Source of the DNA: Candidatus Methanophagales archaeon
Lineage (GTDB): Archaea; Halobacteriota; Syntropharchaeia; Alkanophagales; Methanospirareceae
NCBI GenBank assembly: GCA_017883965.1
Contig: JAFNKG010000017.1
Coordinates: 1 to 38,279, forward strand
Direction of reading: 5' to 3'
Length of the DNA stretch: 38,279 bases
Below, in pieces: positions 16,241-25,379 of this stretch (positions are counted from its first letter, which is position 1; each line of letters opens with the position of its first letter). The position numbers were made by a program, and so were the translations under genes. The notes below the pieces were generated by a model. The model did not search any database and was not told the origin of the DNA. It saw only the letters and a program-made list of their open reading frames with translations.

Positions 16241-16927
16241 ATGCCGTGGAATTTAGTAGATCCACTAAACGATGCAAGATTAGAAGATCCAATCACAGGA
16301 AAGCGTAGAATATTTTATCTCCCATTAGTAAGTATTCCACTCGGTTTGGAGGCTGTAGAGACTGGAAATTCATTAAATCAAATTGAAAATACTTCATCTA
16401 ATGCATCTGATGACATTATTAAACCCTACAAAAAGTATTACTACGCTTTACGAACGGAAAATCCCAATAGGATTTATTCCAGAACTGCAAAAGCAGCTGT
16501 TGGTTTCGCTTACGATTATAGCTCTCCTGAAGAACCGATTTGGCAACGGGCGGGATGGGTGAAATTAGATTTTAATGACGATGAACACCCTTGGTCTGAT
16601 GATATCGCTCCAGATCAAATTCTTGCAATTTTATTAGACGTTTCATTAACTAAATCCAATGTTTCTGCAATGATAAAACCAAAAGAAGCAGACAGAGAGT
16701 TTATAAGTCTTTCACAATGGTTAGGGCACCCTATTTTTGATGAAGTAGATAATGCGTGGAAATACAGGTATTATGACACAACAGCAGATTCGAGCAACGA
16801 ATATACCTACCGTCTCAAGCTAATGAGTAAGGTAAGTTTGTTGTTAATTCAGTACAAGAACGAACTGTTCCAGTTCCTAATGGAGGACCATAAATGGCTG
16901 AGAAGTGGAACTTGGTCGACTTGTTAA
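16241..16927 (+). CDS. Operon gene 1: short protein sharing the WNLVD...GKRR.FYLP N-terminus
   Basis: As tracked, 228 aa. The N-terminus WNLVDPLNDARLEDP, GKRRIFYLPLVSIPLG is clearly the same as that of the next gene (WNLVDLLSEQNSEDP, GKRRRFYLPFASVPPG), after which the two diverge. The remaining 190 residues are mixed strands and helices with no recognised domain, no signal peptide and no membrane helix. The tracked C-terminus is probably wrong. Near 16829-16831 a shift to another frame reads GKFVVNSVQERTVPVPNGGP and stops at 16891-16893, directly before the next ATG at 16894, while the tracked frame runs 34 bases into the next gene. One missing base in the AA run would explain this. Confidence 0.65.
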   Translation: MPWNLVDPLNDARLEDPITGKRRIFYLPLVSIPLGLEAVETGNSLNQIENTSSNASDDIIKPYKKYYYALRTENPNRIYSRTAKAAVGFAYDYSSPEEPIWQRAGWVKLDFNDDEHPWSDDIAPDQILAILLDVSLTKSNVSAMIKPKEADREFISLSQWLGHPIFDEVDNAWKYRYYDTTADSSNEYTYRLKLMSKVSLLLIQYKNELFQFLMEDHKWLRSGTWSTC

Positions 16928-18585
16928 GCGAACAAAATTCTGAAGACCCGGCTTCAGGAAAACGCAGGAGATTCTATCTCCCATTTGCAAGTGTACCACC
17001 GGGAATGGCAGATATAAACAGAACTATCACGGTTAACAAGAATCTATTCCATCCAGAAGATGGTCAACTAATTCCACATGATTTTCCATTTTTCAATATT
17101 GAAATCAAGCTGCCACCGGGATCGCATTTCTCTGATGATGGGGTTCTACCTGATCCTGCAATTCGCTTACATGCAATTTCAGATGGATTCATTACGTTTA
17201 AACCAGCTACAGATCCTACTAAAAATAGCTTAATTTTGGAGATACTCATACTTCAATTTTATCAATTAATGCTTTCTAAAGTAAAGTGGTGGAGACGTTG
17301 GGTAGAAGCAGGTTGTATTCCACATACTATTATTTATGAAAATATTAATAAAGCTCATCTTGCACTTTTACTTAATACAATCCAAGCACCCATAACTGGA
17401 TCGAGTGATGTCAATGGGGAGTCAATTTTTGGATTGAAATTCCCTGTAGAGCTCACACAAGACGATAAACCAAATTTTATTGCTGAATTTTTAGCTGGTA
17501 ATCAAGAGACATTCTTAAGAGCCGAAGCTGGCGCTTACATTGGAAAAGTAGCAGCAAAAGATCCTGCTGAAGCTAATAATCCAAATTCTGACAAAAAATT
17601 ATCTATTAAAGTTCTCTATCATGATCACACGGATTCACAACCTCACATGATGAATCCTCGTGAACTCTTTCATCTCCTATTTGGTGACAAATCAATCGAT
17701 TATGGTGGTTCTTATGAAGCTCGAAATCATCCACTTCTTTTACGAATAAATGAGGTTGGGCAGAGTCAAAATGATAGAATTGAATCTAAACGAATGTTAC
17801 TTCGACCACCACTACGGACTTGGGCGCGTTTGAGATGGGAGGCCGATCAAGAAGTTACTGTGGAGGAGTATAGGAAGCAATGGGGAAGATACATAGATGG
17901 AGATGAACTACAGGGTGATCAGGTAATTGGTTCAGATAGATTTTATCTATCAAGGGAACATACAATAGGAGTCTTATCCGGACGAGGATTTTTTGATGGA
18001 CCTTATAATGAAAATAAATGTAATCTTTTTGTTTCTGATATCTGTTTAAGGGCGGGGTATAGAGTAAGAGCATTAATTGATGATAACGACTATGTAGCTT
18101 ATTATAGGGTTGGTGATTATGCCAATAATGCTATAAAATTTGTAGACTATCGTGATAAAGAGGGTTATGCCGAAATAAGAAATAGCAATGGAAAATTGTG
18201 GGGAAGAAAATGGGCCTTAAAGTTTGTGCGCATAGATCTTGGGAGTGATAGAACAGAAGAACTTAATAGAATGATGAAGGAGGAAGGTCGCTGTTTTATT
18301 CTATTGTTACATAGACTAGATGGTACTTCTGGACATATTGCAATTGTAAAATTAGCTTTAAAGGATCCCGAAGAAATGGGACGATCACCATTATGGCGTA
18401 AACCCCCTGCTAATGGTCTGAACAAGCTTAAGGCACAGTATTATGAAGCAGTTCTAGATGGCGCAAAAGATCGGGAAATGTACCGCAGAATAATTCCTTA
18501 TTATGATTTATTTCTTGTTGAATTATGTCCTGGAAAGGATCCTGATACTTTAAGTGGTCTAGCAGACCTAATTGTCCTTAACTAG
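16894..18585 (+). CDS. Operon gene 2: papain-like (NlpC/P60 or CHAP type) cysteine peptidase/amidase with shared N-terminus
   Basis: 563 aa; GGAGG lies nine bases before ATG 16894. Residues 1-36 repeat the motif of gene 1. The middle contains AIRLHAISDGFITF, which recalls the strand seen in M23-like or barrel-sandwich domains. The C-terminal 200 residues look like an NlpC/P60 or CHAP-type papain fold: Cys376 in NKCNLFVSDICLRAGYR, His481 in TSGHIAIVK, and a possible third polar residue in PYYDLFLVEL. Such enzymes cut peptidoglycan stems or other peptide bonds. It has no signal peptide, so it would act in the cytosol or leave the cell by another route. It is a candidate cargo, effector or processing enzyme of the operon. 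Confidence 0.6.
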   Translation: MAEKWNLVDLLSEQNSEDPASGKRRRFYLPFASVPPGMADINRTITVNKNLFHPEDGQLIPHDFPFFNIEIKLPPGSHFSDDGVLPDPAIRLHAISDGFITFKPATDPTKNSLILEILILQFYQLMLSKVKWWRRWVEAGCIPHTIIYENINKAHLALLLNTIQAPITGSSDVNGESIFGLKFPVELTQDDKPNFIAEFLAGNQETFLRAEAGAYIGKVAAKDPAEANNPNSDKKLSIKVLYHDHTDSQPHMMNPRELFHLLFGDKSIDYGGSYEARNHPLLLRINEVGQSQNDRIESKRMLLRPPLRTWARLRWEADQEVTVEEYRKQWGRYIDGDELQGDQVIGSDRFYLSREHTIGVLSGRGFFDGPYNENKCNLFVSDICLRAGYRVRALIDDNDYVAYYRVGDYANNAIKFVDYRDKEGYAEIRNSNGKLWGRKWALKFVRIDLGSDRTEELNRMMKEEGRCFILLLHRLDGTSGHIAIVKLALKDPEEMGRSPLWRKPPANGLNKLKAQYYEAVLDGAKDREMYRRIIPYYDLFLVELCPGKDPDTLSGLADLIVLN

Positions 18586-18621
18586 GTATATTAAAATTGG
18601 AAAAATGAATGAGGTGTAATA

Positions 18622-21600
18622 ATGTCAAATTACTCTGCATCTATAACCGATTTTCTTGAATTATTCCCGGAATTAGATTCATTAATAAACTCAATTTCAG
18701 ATTCACTCCAAAAAATAGGTATAAGTGGAGTTTCTATATCTATTAATGGAACTTCATCCAGTATATGGGGAGATCCTCCTCCTTTACTTAATCATGATGA
18801 TTATTTAGCAACCCTTGATCCTCCAGACTATCTCCAAGCTTATGAAGAATTAGACAACCCTCTCATAGATCCAACTGTAATTTTATCTGAACCAGCTCCA
18901 GAGGACATTTCGATAAATGAGGGAATATACACACCTAGCCAGTATACACTCACTCTCCTATTAAAAGTCCTAAGTGAGGTTGTAATCCAATTTGCAGGCT
19001 TTGATGCAATTAGTCTTGTTTTGAATCCAAGTGGATTTGAAGCAAGTATAACGTTCACTGATGATCAATTTATAAATTTAGGAGTTGGAATAGGAGTTGG
19101 AATCAGATTTTCATCTGATTATTTGCAACCTATGAAAAAAATCACGGAATCTGGTGGAAATGTACAATACGAACCGGATGAAAGTCGTGATTATGTTCAA
19201 GTTGAAATAGCTAGTGCCACGATAACAGTCGATGCAGAAGGCGATTTTGATGTTGAGGGAGGTTTAGGGTTTCAAATAGATGGTCCTGTGATGATTGGGG
19301 AAACAGGAATTATTTTGGAAAACCTTGATATTGAATTGAATTTATCTGGAACTGGGGCTCGACCCGCTGGAACTCCTGATGATTGGAAGGGATTCATGAT
19401 TAACAGTGCAAAATTGGCCATTCCAGATCTTTTTTCGGGATCTATTGATATCACAGGCCTCGGGATTGGGAGTGGGGGAGTCAGTGGCCACATTGGAGCC
19501 AACTTACACATTGATGTCGATGAGGAACGCAAAAATTTTCGGGATTCTACTGAATTGAAAGTCTCCCTTTTTGGAGGAAAATTTGAAGCGGCTCTAGGCG
19601 GAGTAGGTATTACCTTCCTTGAAAATGTACCAACGGAATTTTCTGTTGGAGGCGCCTTGAAACTACCAGTATTCGAAAGAATTGTACGGTTTAACATTGG
19701 TATAGGAGATGATGGAGAGTATATTGGTCAAGTTTCAGGGTATGCTGCTGGTGAGAAAATTTTATTATTTGGCTCTCCTCCTGAGGAAACCCATTTAATG
19801 TTGGAAAGCGTTTCAGTCAGTCGCCAACCACCAGACACGTACGAACTTGCTCTTAGGGATGTTGATTTAGCGATTAAACCCGGCGATGATGGGTTACTAC
19901 AAGAAATTCTTCCTGCAGATGGAATTACCGCGACTGTTGGGGATGATGGAGACCTTATCTTAGGATATTCGTCAAGCCGCGGAGTCTATTTTGAAGGAGG
20001 TAGCATTGAGATTGCTATCCCTCTTCATAAAACATTTGGGCCCGTCACACTTGATGTTCTGTACATTGGATTTAGTTCTTCTGGTTCAACTACGCTTTTA
20101 GAATTAGCCGCTACTTTAGGGGCGAAAATTGGTCCGGTGAGTGGGAGTATTGATAGAATGGGTATTGCCTTGCCCATCACTCCCAACGATAATGGCAATT
20201 TTGGACCTGTGGATATTGGATCTCCCAGATTCAAATTTCCTGATGGGATAGCTCTAGGATTTTCTGGTAATGGGATAACGGGTGGAGGCTCTATTTTTCG
20301 AAACGAAACCCAATATGCGGGTTCGTTTGAACTTAAACTCACTACTTTTGGTATAACAGCCCTTGCAGTGATTGACACCGAACCCGTTTTTTCTTTCATT
20401 GTTGCTATCTTTGCGGAGTTAAATATCCAACTAGGAGCTGGGTTCAAACTTTCAAAGGTGGGCGGTCTTCTAGGTATTCATAGGACGGTGTCTCATCAAA
20501 CCATCGCTCCAGGAATTCAAGCTGGAATCCTTGACGACCTTTTATTTCCTACTAATGTCGTTGAAAATGCCCCTCGTGTTGTTCAAAACTATGCAGCTGC
20601 TTTTCCAGTGCGAAGAGATCAATATTTATTTGGCCCCGCGGTACAAGTTGGATACGGGACCCCCACATTAATTTCAGCTAGTCTTGCTATCCTTCTGGAA
20701 TTCCCCGATCCGTTTGCTATTACCATTTTAGGAAAAATCACCTCAAAAATTCCTGAAGCGGAACCAATCGTGCAACTGAATCTTGGAATAGTGGGTGTAA
20801 TTGACTTTCCAAATAGGTATATGGCCATGTATGGATCATTATACGATTCTCGTCTACTTAGGTTCACACTTTCGGGAAATATGGCAATGACTCTGAGCTG
20901 GGGCTCAGAGAAGAACTTTATTTTTAGTATTGGCGGATTTCACCCGAGATACAAAAAACCTGAAAATTTTCCACCATTTGGAGCACCCCCCCTCAGACGA
21001 TTGCAAATAGCTTTTTCAAACTATGTGACTCTAGAGACGTATTTGGCGATAACAACAAATACATTTCAAGTTGGTGCTCGAGTTGATGCACGATTTTCAG
21101 GTGCCGGAGCTAAAATACATGGATATCTTGGGTTTGACGCATTAATTCAATTTTCTCCTCTTTATTATAAAGTTGAAGTTGCATCTGGATTTTCTGTTAA
21201 ATTCAAAGGAAGATCTCTTGCCAATATAGAATTTGCTGGGTCTTTAAAAGGACCAAATCCTCATAAAATTAAAGGAAAAGCATCTTTTTCGATTTTATGG
21301 TGGGATGTTAAAGTTAAAGTAAAAAAGACCTTTGGTCAAGAGAAACGGGAAGTAGTAGAAAAAAATGATCCTTGGGAACTATTAGAACCCGCAGTTAATC
21401 GTCCAGAGAGCTGGGAACCTATTGTACCTCAATGGGCGCAGAAAGGAGTAGTATTTAGAGACGCTTCTAAAGTTCTTGGATTAGTTCATCCTTTAGGACA
21501 ATTAAAGTTCTCACAAAACGCTGTACCTATTAATTATACAATTGATTGGGTAGTAACCGGAGCGCCTAAGAATTTTTCAAGATTTGAATTAAATACTAAT

Positions 21601-22140
21601 GGTCCAAACTTGATCACTTCTACTGCCCAAGATTATTTTGCTCCTGCGCATTGGACGAAACTAAGTCAAAGTGAGAAGTTAACCGCTAAATCAACAGATC
21701 TAATGGATTCGGGTATAATCATAGAAACCGATGCAGTCGATTTTGATCTAGATTCTCCCTCCCAACGCGAGATGAGTTATGAAACTGTTGTTCATTCCAA
21801 GTTTGAGGAAAGAAGAAAGGTTACTGTAGCCTCTTTCAAACCTAACCTTTTGCAGATTACTTTACTTCAAATGTCAGCTACCGCTTATCGAGTTAATTCA
21901 CTAAATCACATCTCTACACAATATAATTATGGTCATATTGAGCCTGCAACGGCAGTATCGAATGAAAACTTTGTGACTGTTGATGGAAATCTTGAGAAAG
22001 TGACAGAAGCAGAGTTAGTTGGATCGTTTAGCCAAGCAGTTACCCGGAATAAATTACAAGATTATCAGCGTTCACATCTCGAGGATATGCGAGAGTTCCA
22101 AGTAATTTCCGAATTTGAATTAGAGGGAGCGATCTTATGA
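18622..22140 (+). CDS. Operon gene 3: giant beta-rich protein, DUF6603-like, 1172 aa
   Basis: GAGGTG precedes ATG 18622. The whole protein is strand-rich with glycine-hydrophobic alternation (NLGVGIGVGIRF, GGVSGHIGANLHID). From about residue 760 it reads FIFSIGGFHPRYKKPENFP, RRLQIAFSNYVTLETYLAITT, NTFQVGARVDARF and LGFDALIQFSPLYYKVEV. I recognise these as the hallmark blocks of DUF6603 proteins, known to me mainly from bacteria and without assigned function. Beta-solenoid or large beta-sandwich architecture is likely. No signal peptide or membrane helix is visible. The stop overlaps the next start (ATGA at 22137), so the two are translationally coupled. Probably a structural component; function unknown. 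Confidence 0.7.
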   Translation: MSNYSASITDFLELFPELDSLINSISDSLQKIGISGVSISINGTSSSIWGDPPPLLNHDDYLATLDPPDYLQAYEELDNPLIDPTVILSEPAPEDISINEGIYTPSQYTLTLLLKVLSEVVIQFAGFDAISLVLNPSGFEASITFTDDQFINLGVGIGVGIRFSSDYLQPMKKITESGGNVQYEPDESRDYVQVEIASATITVDAEGDFDVEGGLGFQIDGPVMIGETGIILENLDIELNLSGTGARPAGTPDDWKGFMINSAKLAIPDLFSGSIDITGLGIGSGGVSGHIGANLHIDVDEERKNFRDSTELKVSLFGGKFEAALGGVGITFLENVPTEFSVGGALKLPVFERIVRFNIGIGDDGEYIGQVSGYAAGEKILLFGSPPEETHLMLESVSVSRQPPDTYELALRDVDLAIKPGDDGLLQEILPADGITATVGDDGDLILGYSSSRGVYFEGGSIEIAIPLHKTFGPVTLDVLYIGFSSSGSTTLLELAATLGAKIGPVSGSIDRMGIALPITPNDNGNFGPVDIGSPRFKFPDGIALGFSGNGITGGGSIFRNETQYAGSFELKLTTFGITALAVIDTEPVFSFIVAIFAELNIQLGAGFKLSKVGGLLGIHRTVSHQTIAPGIQAGILDDLLFPTNVVENAPRVVQNYAAAFPVRRDQYLFGPAVQVGYGTPTLISASLAILLEFPDPFAITILGKITSKIPEAEPIVQLNLGIVGVIDFPNRYMAMYGSLYDSRLLRFTLSGNMAMTLSWGSEKNFIFSIGGFHPRYKKPENFPPFGAPPLRRLQIAFSNYVTLETYLAITTNTFQVGARVDARFSGAGAKIHGYLGFDALIQFSPLYYKVEVASGFSVKFKGRSLANIEFAGSLKGPNPHKIKGKASFSILWWDVKVKVKKTFGQEKREVVEKNDPWELLEPAVNRPESWEPIVPQWAQKGVVFRDASKVLGLVHPLGQLKFSQNAVPINYTIDWVVTGAPKNFSRFELNTNGPNLITSTAQDYFAPAHWTKLSQSEKLTAKSTDLMDSGIIIETDAVDFDLDSPSQREMSYETVVHSKFEERRKVTVASFKPNLLQITLLQMSATAYRVNSLNHISTQYNYGHIEPATAVSNENFVTVDGNLEKVTEAELVGSFSQAVTRNKLQDYQRSHLEDMREFQVISEFELEGAIL

Positions 22141-25100
22141 GTTTAACGCAATTGGGTAAATATACGTTTTTGCCATGGATTAGATCAGGGATAGGAACTT
22201 TAATTACCGTCGATGAGGATACTCTAGTAGATCCTAGGGCTACAATCAATGTACAAGCGAATATTCGCAGGTTTGATCTCGCTGGTAATGAAGCTGCAGC
22301 ATATCCAGTCCAAAGTGGAGAAATGAAGATTCATGGACCTGGAGATGTCCAAGGGCTCATCAAAAATATAATTATAAGACGTTACCCTAAACCGAATACT
22401 CCTAATGCCGAAGAAAACAAATTTGCGTTAGTGGAATTCTCGCAGGGGGATTTCCCATGGCGATTTACACCAGTTAAACCGAAAAATTCAGCTCCAGCAC
22501 AACTTCGTCCATGGCTTTGCTTAATTGTTTTGAAACAAGAAGAGTTTAATGGCCCTACTACTGGCAGTCTATTACCACAAATAACTATTCTCAACCCACA
22601 AAACTCTTTACCGGATTTAGCCCAAATTTGGGCATGGGCACATTGCCAAATCACTGAAGAGGTAAATGATCCTGACCGATTAAGTGAAATATTAAGATTT
22701 GAGCCGTATAAGGTAACTTCGAGGATCCTTTGCCCACGTAAGCTCGATCCTTTAACAAAATATTATGCGTTTCTTGTTCCAACATTTGAAGCCGGCAGAT
22801 TGGCTAGTCTTGATCTAGGATCAGAAAATTTGTCTGGAATTCAATTAGCATGGGATGTCTCGCAGACAAATCCATTACTTATTGGTGTTTATGATTGGTG
22901 GACTTTTACTACTGGACCTGCGGGGGACTTTGAATCACTTGTACGAAAACTTCATCCTGATATTTTGGATGAAACCGTAGGTATCCGAGATCTTGATCTA
23001 ACTGATCATAATTTTACCCCTGAAATTCCCCCGCTGTCTAAACCACTTAGTTTGGGAGGAGCCTTATGGTCGAAAGAAGCTTTTGAAAAACGAAAACAAA
23101 TTGACGTTTTCAATTATACAGTAACTAATCCAGGTTCCGATAGTCCAACTTCAGATGAAATTAAAGCGCTGATTATTAAAGAAAGAACATATATTGATAT
23201 AGATGAAAAATTTAGATGGAATATTCATAATCCGAGAGCTACTGCTGAGGATCCAATTATTTCCTTACCAAAATATGGAAAGTGGCATGCGGGAAAGCGG
23301 TTGGTTACTAGGATTACAAGTGATCCTCAAGATTATAAATGGATAGATGATCTGGGTACCGAGTACTGGGTACCGAGTGATTTGCTGAATAAAATTCGAA
23401 ATGATCCCCCATATCCATGGTTTGAGCAGCTAAATTTAGATCCTGCGAATCGCGCAGCTACGGGTCTTGGGACCGCAATCATTCAACAACTACAAGAAGA
23501 AATAATGGCTGCTGCTTGGGATCAAGCAGGGGAGATACTTGCTGTCAACAATTTGCTTAAGTGGGCCCAGCTTGCCCGAATAGTTTCAGAAAATTTATAT
23601 GAAAAATCTTTTCAACATATGACCCCTGATGGGTTAATCCTTCTGACTTCACCCTTACATCGTAAATTAAAACATAAAGAAAATAATAAACTGTTTCATA
23701 AAATTTTTCAGGATAGTCCCATTCCGTATGCGTTCTTCTCTCCAGCATTTAAAAGACTGATTCGCCGACGCGGTAAAGTTCACCGGAAATTCTTTAATTC
23801 CGATAACATTCTGACAAACAATCTCCTTCATATCTTTAATACTAATCCTTCAAATCCCGATCCTAATCCTGCAACAAGCGACGATTTGTTGACATTTGAT
23901 AATGCGTTACAAGATGCAAGTCTGGAATTACAAGACGCAACTGAACAAGATTTTCAACAATCCATTTCCTCTTGGTGGAAGAAACTTCTTCTTTGGTTAA
24001 TGTATTGGAGTTGTCGAATCATCATATTATACCCGATTTGCCTCCTTCTCAGATTCATCATTAGACTATTATTTAGGTATCCAATGAATGATCCATTATA
24101 TGATCCAAGAAATGTTGAAACTTTTCGACGTGAAGCAGAGAATATAGAAGCAACTATTCCACTGGCTAGTGATACAATTCCGTATATTCAAGGTGAAATT
24201 GTCCCATTAGAACAAATTCATACAAAATTGTTAACAGGATTGCATCCTCACCGTACAATTCAGTTAAAAATCTTAACACAGGTGAAGAGACCAACTCGAT
24301 GGAATGAGGAATCTAAAGACAAACTAAATCCTAATATCATGGCTTATTTCAAAATAAAACGCCCGATGTATGAACCATTACGTGATATTTCACAGGAGTT
24401 ATTATTACCCGGGGTAGGAGAAATTAAACAGAATATTATCAGTTTACTTCAGACGAATTCAGTTTTTGTTTATAGCCTTTTAACTGGATGTAATCATGAA
24501 ACCGCACGAGAATGTTTGTGGCGAGAATTTCCAACGGATTTACGAGGTTCATTTATTCGACAATTTTGGGATCCAGAAATTGCAGTTATGAGAGAGCGTC
24601 TAGAAAAGTTAAAACAAACTGGGAAAAATATTAGAGATAAATTGACTCCTGAAGAGGAAGAAGAAATCGTAGAAAAATATCGTGACATACCTGAAATTCA
24701 TAAGTGGAAGAACATATCGCTAGGAGAAAGCTTAACCGATACTTCAGGAGAAAGAACGGTCCTTATTATCAAAGGAGAGGTGTTACGACGATATCCATCA
24801 ACCGCTATCTATGCCATTCGCGGTATCTTTCACCAATATACGGAAGGAGCGGAGGAGGTACCGACAGTCGCCCTTCCAACCGTAGAAAAACCAAATGGAG
24901 ATCTTTATTACCCAGAAAAAGCAGAAAATGAGGAAGTAAAATATCCAATTTTTCGAGGTACAATAGAACCCGATATCACCTTTTTTGGATTTGACATTCC
25001 CCCAGAAGAGGTTCGTGGTAATCTAGATGACAGATCAAACGATCAGAATGCTGGTTGGTTTTTTGTTATCCAAGAACAACCCTCTGAACCCGTATTTGGC

Positions 25101-25364
25101 TTAGATTTACCAGTCGGTGACTCTCCTGGAGCCATCAACAATTGGAATGATCTGACATGGAGTCATGTCAGTTTATCTTCCTCTCGGCATATTAAAATCA
25201 AAGATGCTAATGAACATAGTGAGCTAAAACAAAATGGTAATGGAAGAATTTTATCTTATATGTCTGGAGTGGAGTGGGGAGCTGACGCGGCTGATATGGC
25301 GAACATCACATTACAAATGCCTGTACGAGTAGCTACTCACGCATCAGAAATGGTAGAAGAATAA
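22137..25364 (+). CDS. Operon gene 4: giant conserved protein with internal membrane helices, 1075 aa
   Basis: The N-terminus TFLPWIRSGIG, GPGDVQGLIKNIIIRRYP, DFPWRFTP and LRPWLCLIVL, and the C-terminus GEVLRRYPSTAIYAI, then ITFFGFDIP, GWFFVIQEQPSEPVFGLDLP and MPVRVATHASEM, match blocks I recall from uncharacterised bacterial proteins of similar length. Residues 615-650 are strongly hydrophobic (LLLWLMYWSCRIIILYPICLL, RFIIRLLF), probably one or two membrane helices flanked by basic residues. A long region between holds helices with charged residues. It overlaps gene 3 by four bases. It may anchor the complex to a membrane; that is inference. Function is unknown. Confidence 0.65.
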   Translation: MSLTQLGKYTFLPWIRSGIGTLITVDEDTLVDPRATINVQANIRRFDLAGNEAAAYPVQSGEMKIHGPGDVQGLIKNIIIRRYPKPNTPNAEENKFALVEFSQGDFPWRFTPVKPKNSAPAQLRPWLCLIVLKQEEFNGPTTGSLLPQITILNPQNSLPDLAQIWAWAHCQITEEVNDPDRLSEILRFEPYKVTSRILCPRKLDPLTKYYAFLVPTFEAGRLASLDLGSENLSGIQLAWDVSQTNPLLIGVYDWWTFTTGPAGDFESLVRKLHPDILDETVGIRDLDLTDHNFTPEIPPLSKPLSLGGALWSKEAFEKRKQIDVFNYTVTNPGSDSPTSDEIKALIIKERTYIDIDEKFRWNIHNPRATAEDPIISLPKYGKWHAGKRLVTRITSDPQDYKWIDDLGTEYWVPSDLLNKIRNDPPYPWFEQLNLDPANRAATGLGTAIIQQLQEEIMAAAWDQAGEILAVNNLLKWAQLARIVSENLYEKSFQHMTPDGLILLTSPLHRKLKHKENNKLFHKIFQDSPIPYAFFSPAFKRLIRRRGKVHRKFFNSDNILTNNLLHIFNTNPSNPDPNPATSDDLLTFDNALQDASLELQDATEQDFQQSISSWWKKLLLWLMYWSCRIIILYPICLLLRFIIRLLFRYPMNDPLYDPRNVETFRREAENIEATIPLASDTIPYIQGEIVPLEQIHTKLLTGLHPHRTIQLKILTQVKRPTRWNEESKDKLNPNIMAYFKIKRPMYEPLRDISQELLLPGVGEIKQNIISLLQTNSVFVYSLLTGCNHETARECLWREFPTDLRGSFIRQFWDPEIAVMRERLEKLKQTGKNIRDKLTPEEEEEIVEKYRDIPEIHKWKNISLGESLTDTSGERTVLIIKGEVLRRYPSTAIYAIRGIFHQYTEGAEEVPTVALPTVEKPNGDLYYPEKAENEEVKYPIFRGTIEPDITFFGFDIPPEEVRGNLDDRSNDQNAGWFFVIQEQPSEPVFGLDLPVGDSPGAINNWNDLTWSHVSLSSSRHIKIKDANEHSELKQNGNGRILSYMSGVEWGADAADMANITLQMPVRVATHASEMVEE

Positions 25365-25379
25365 AAGAAGGTACGATTA

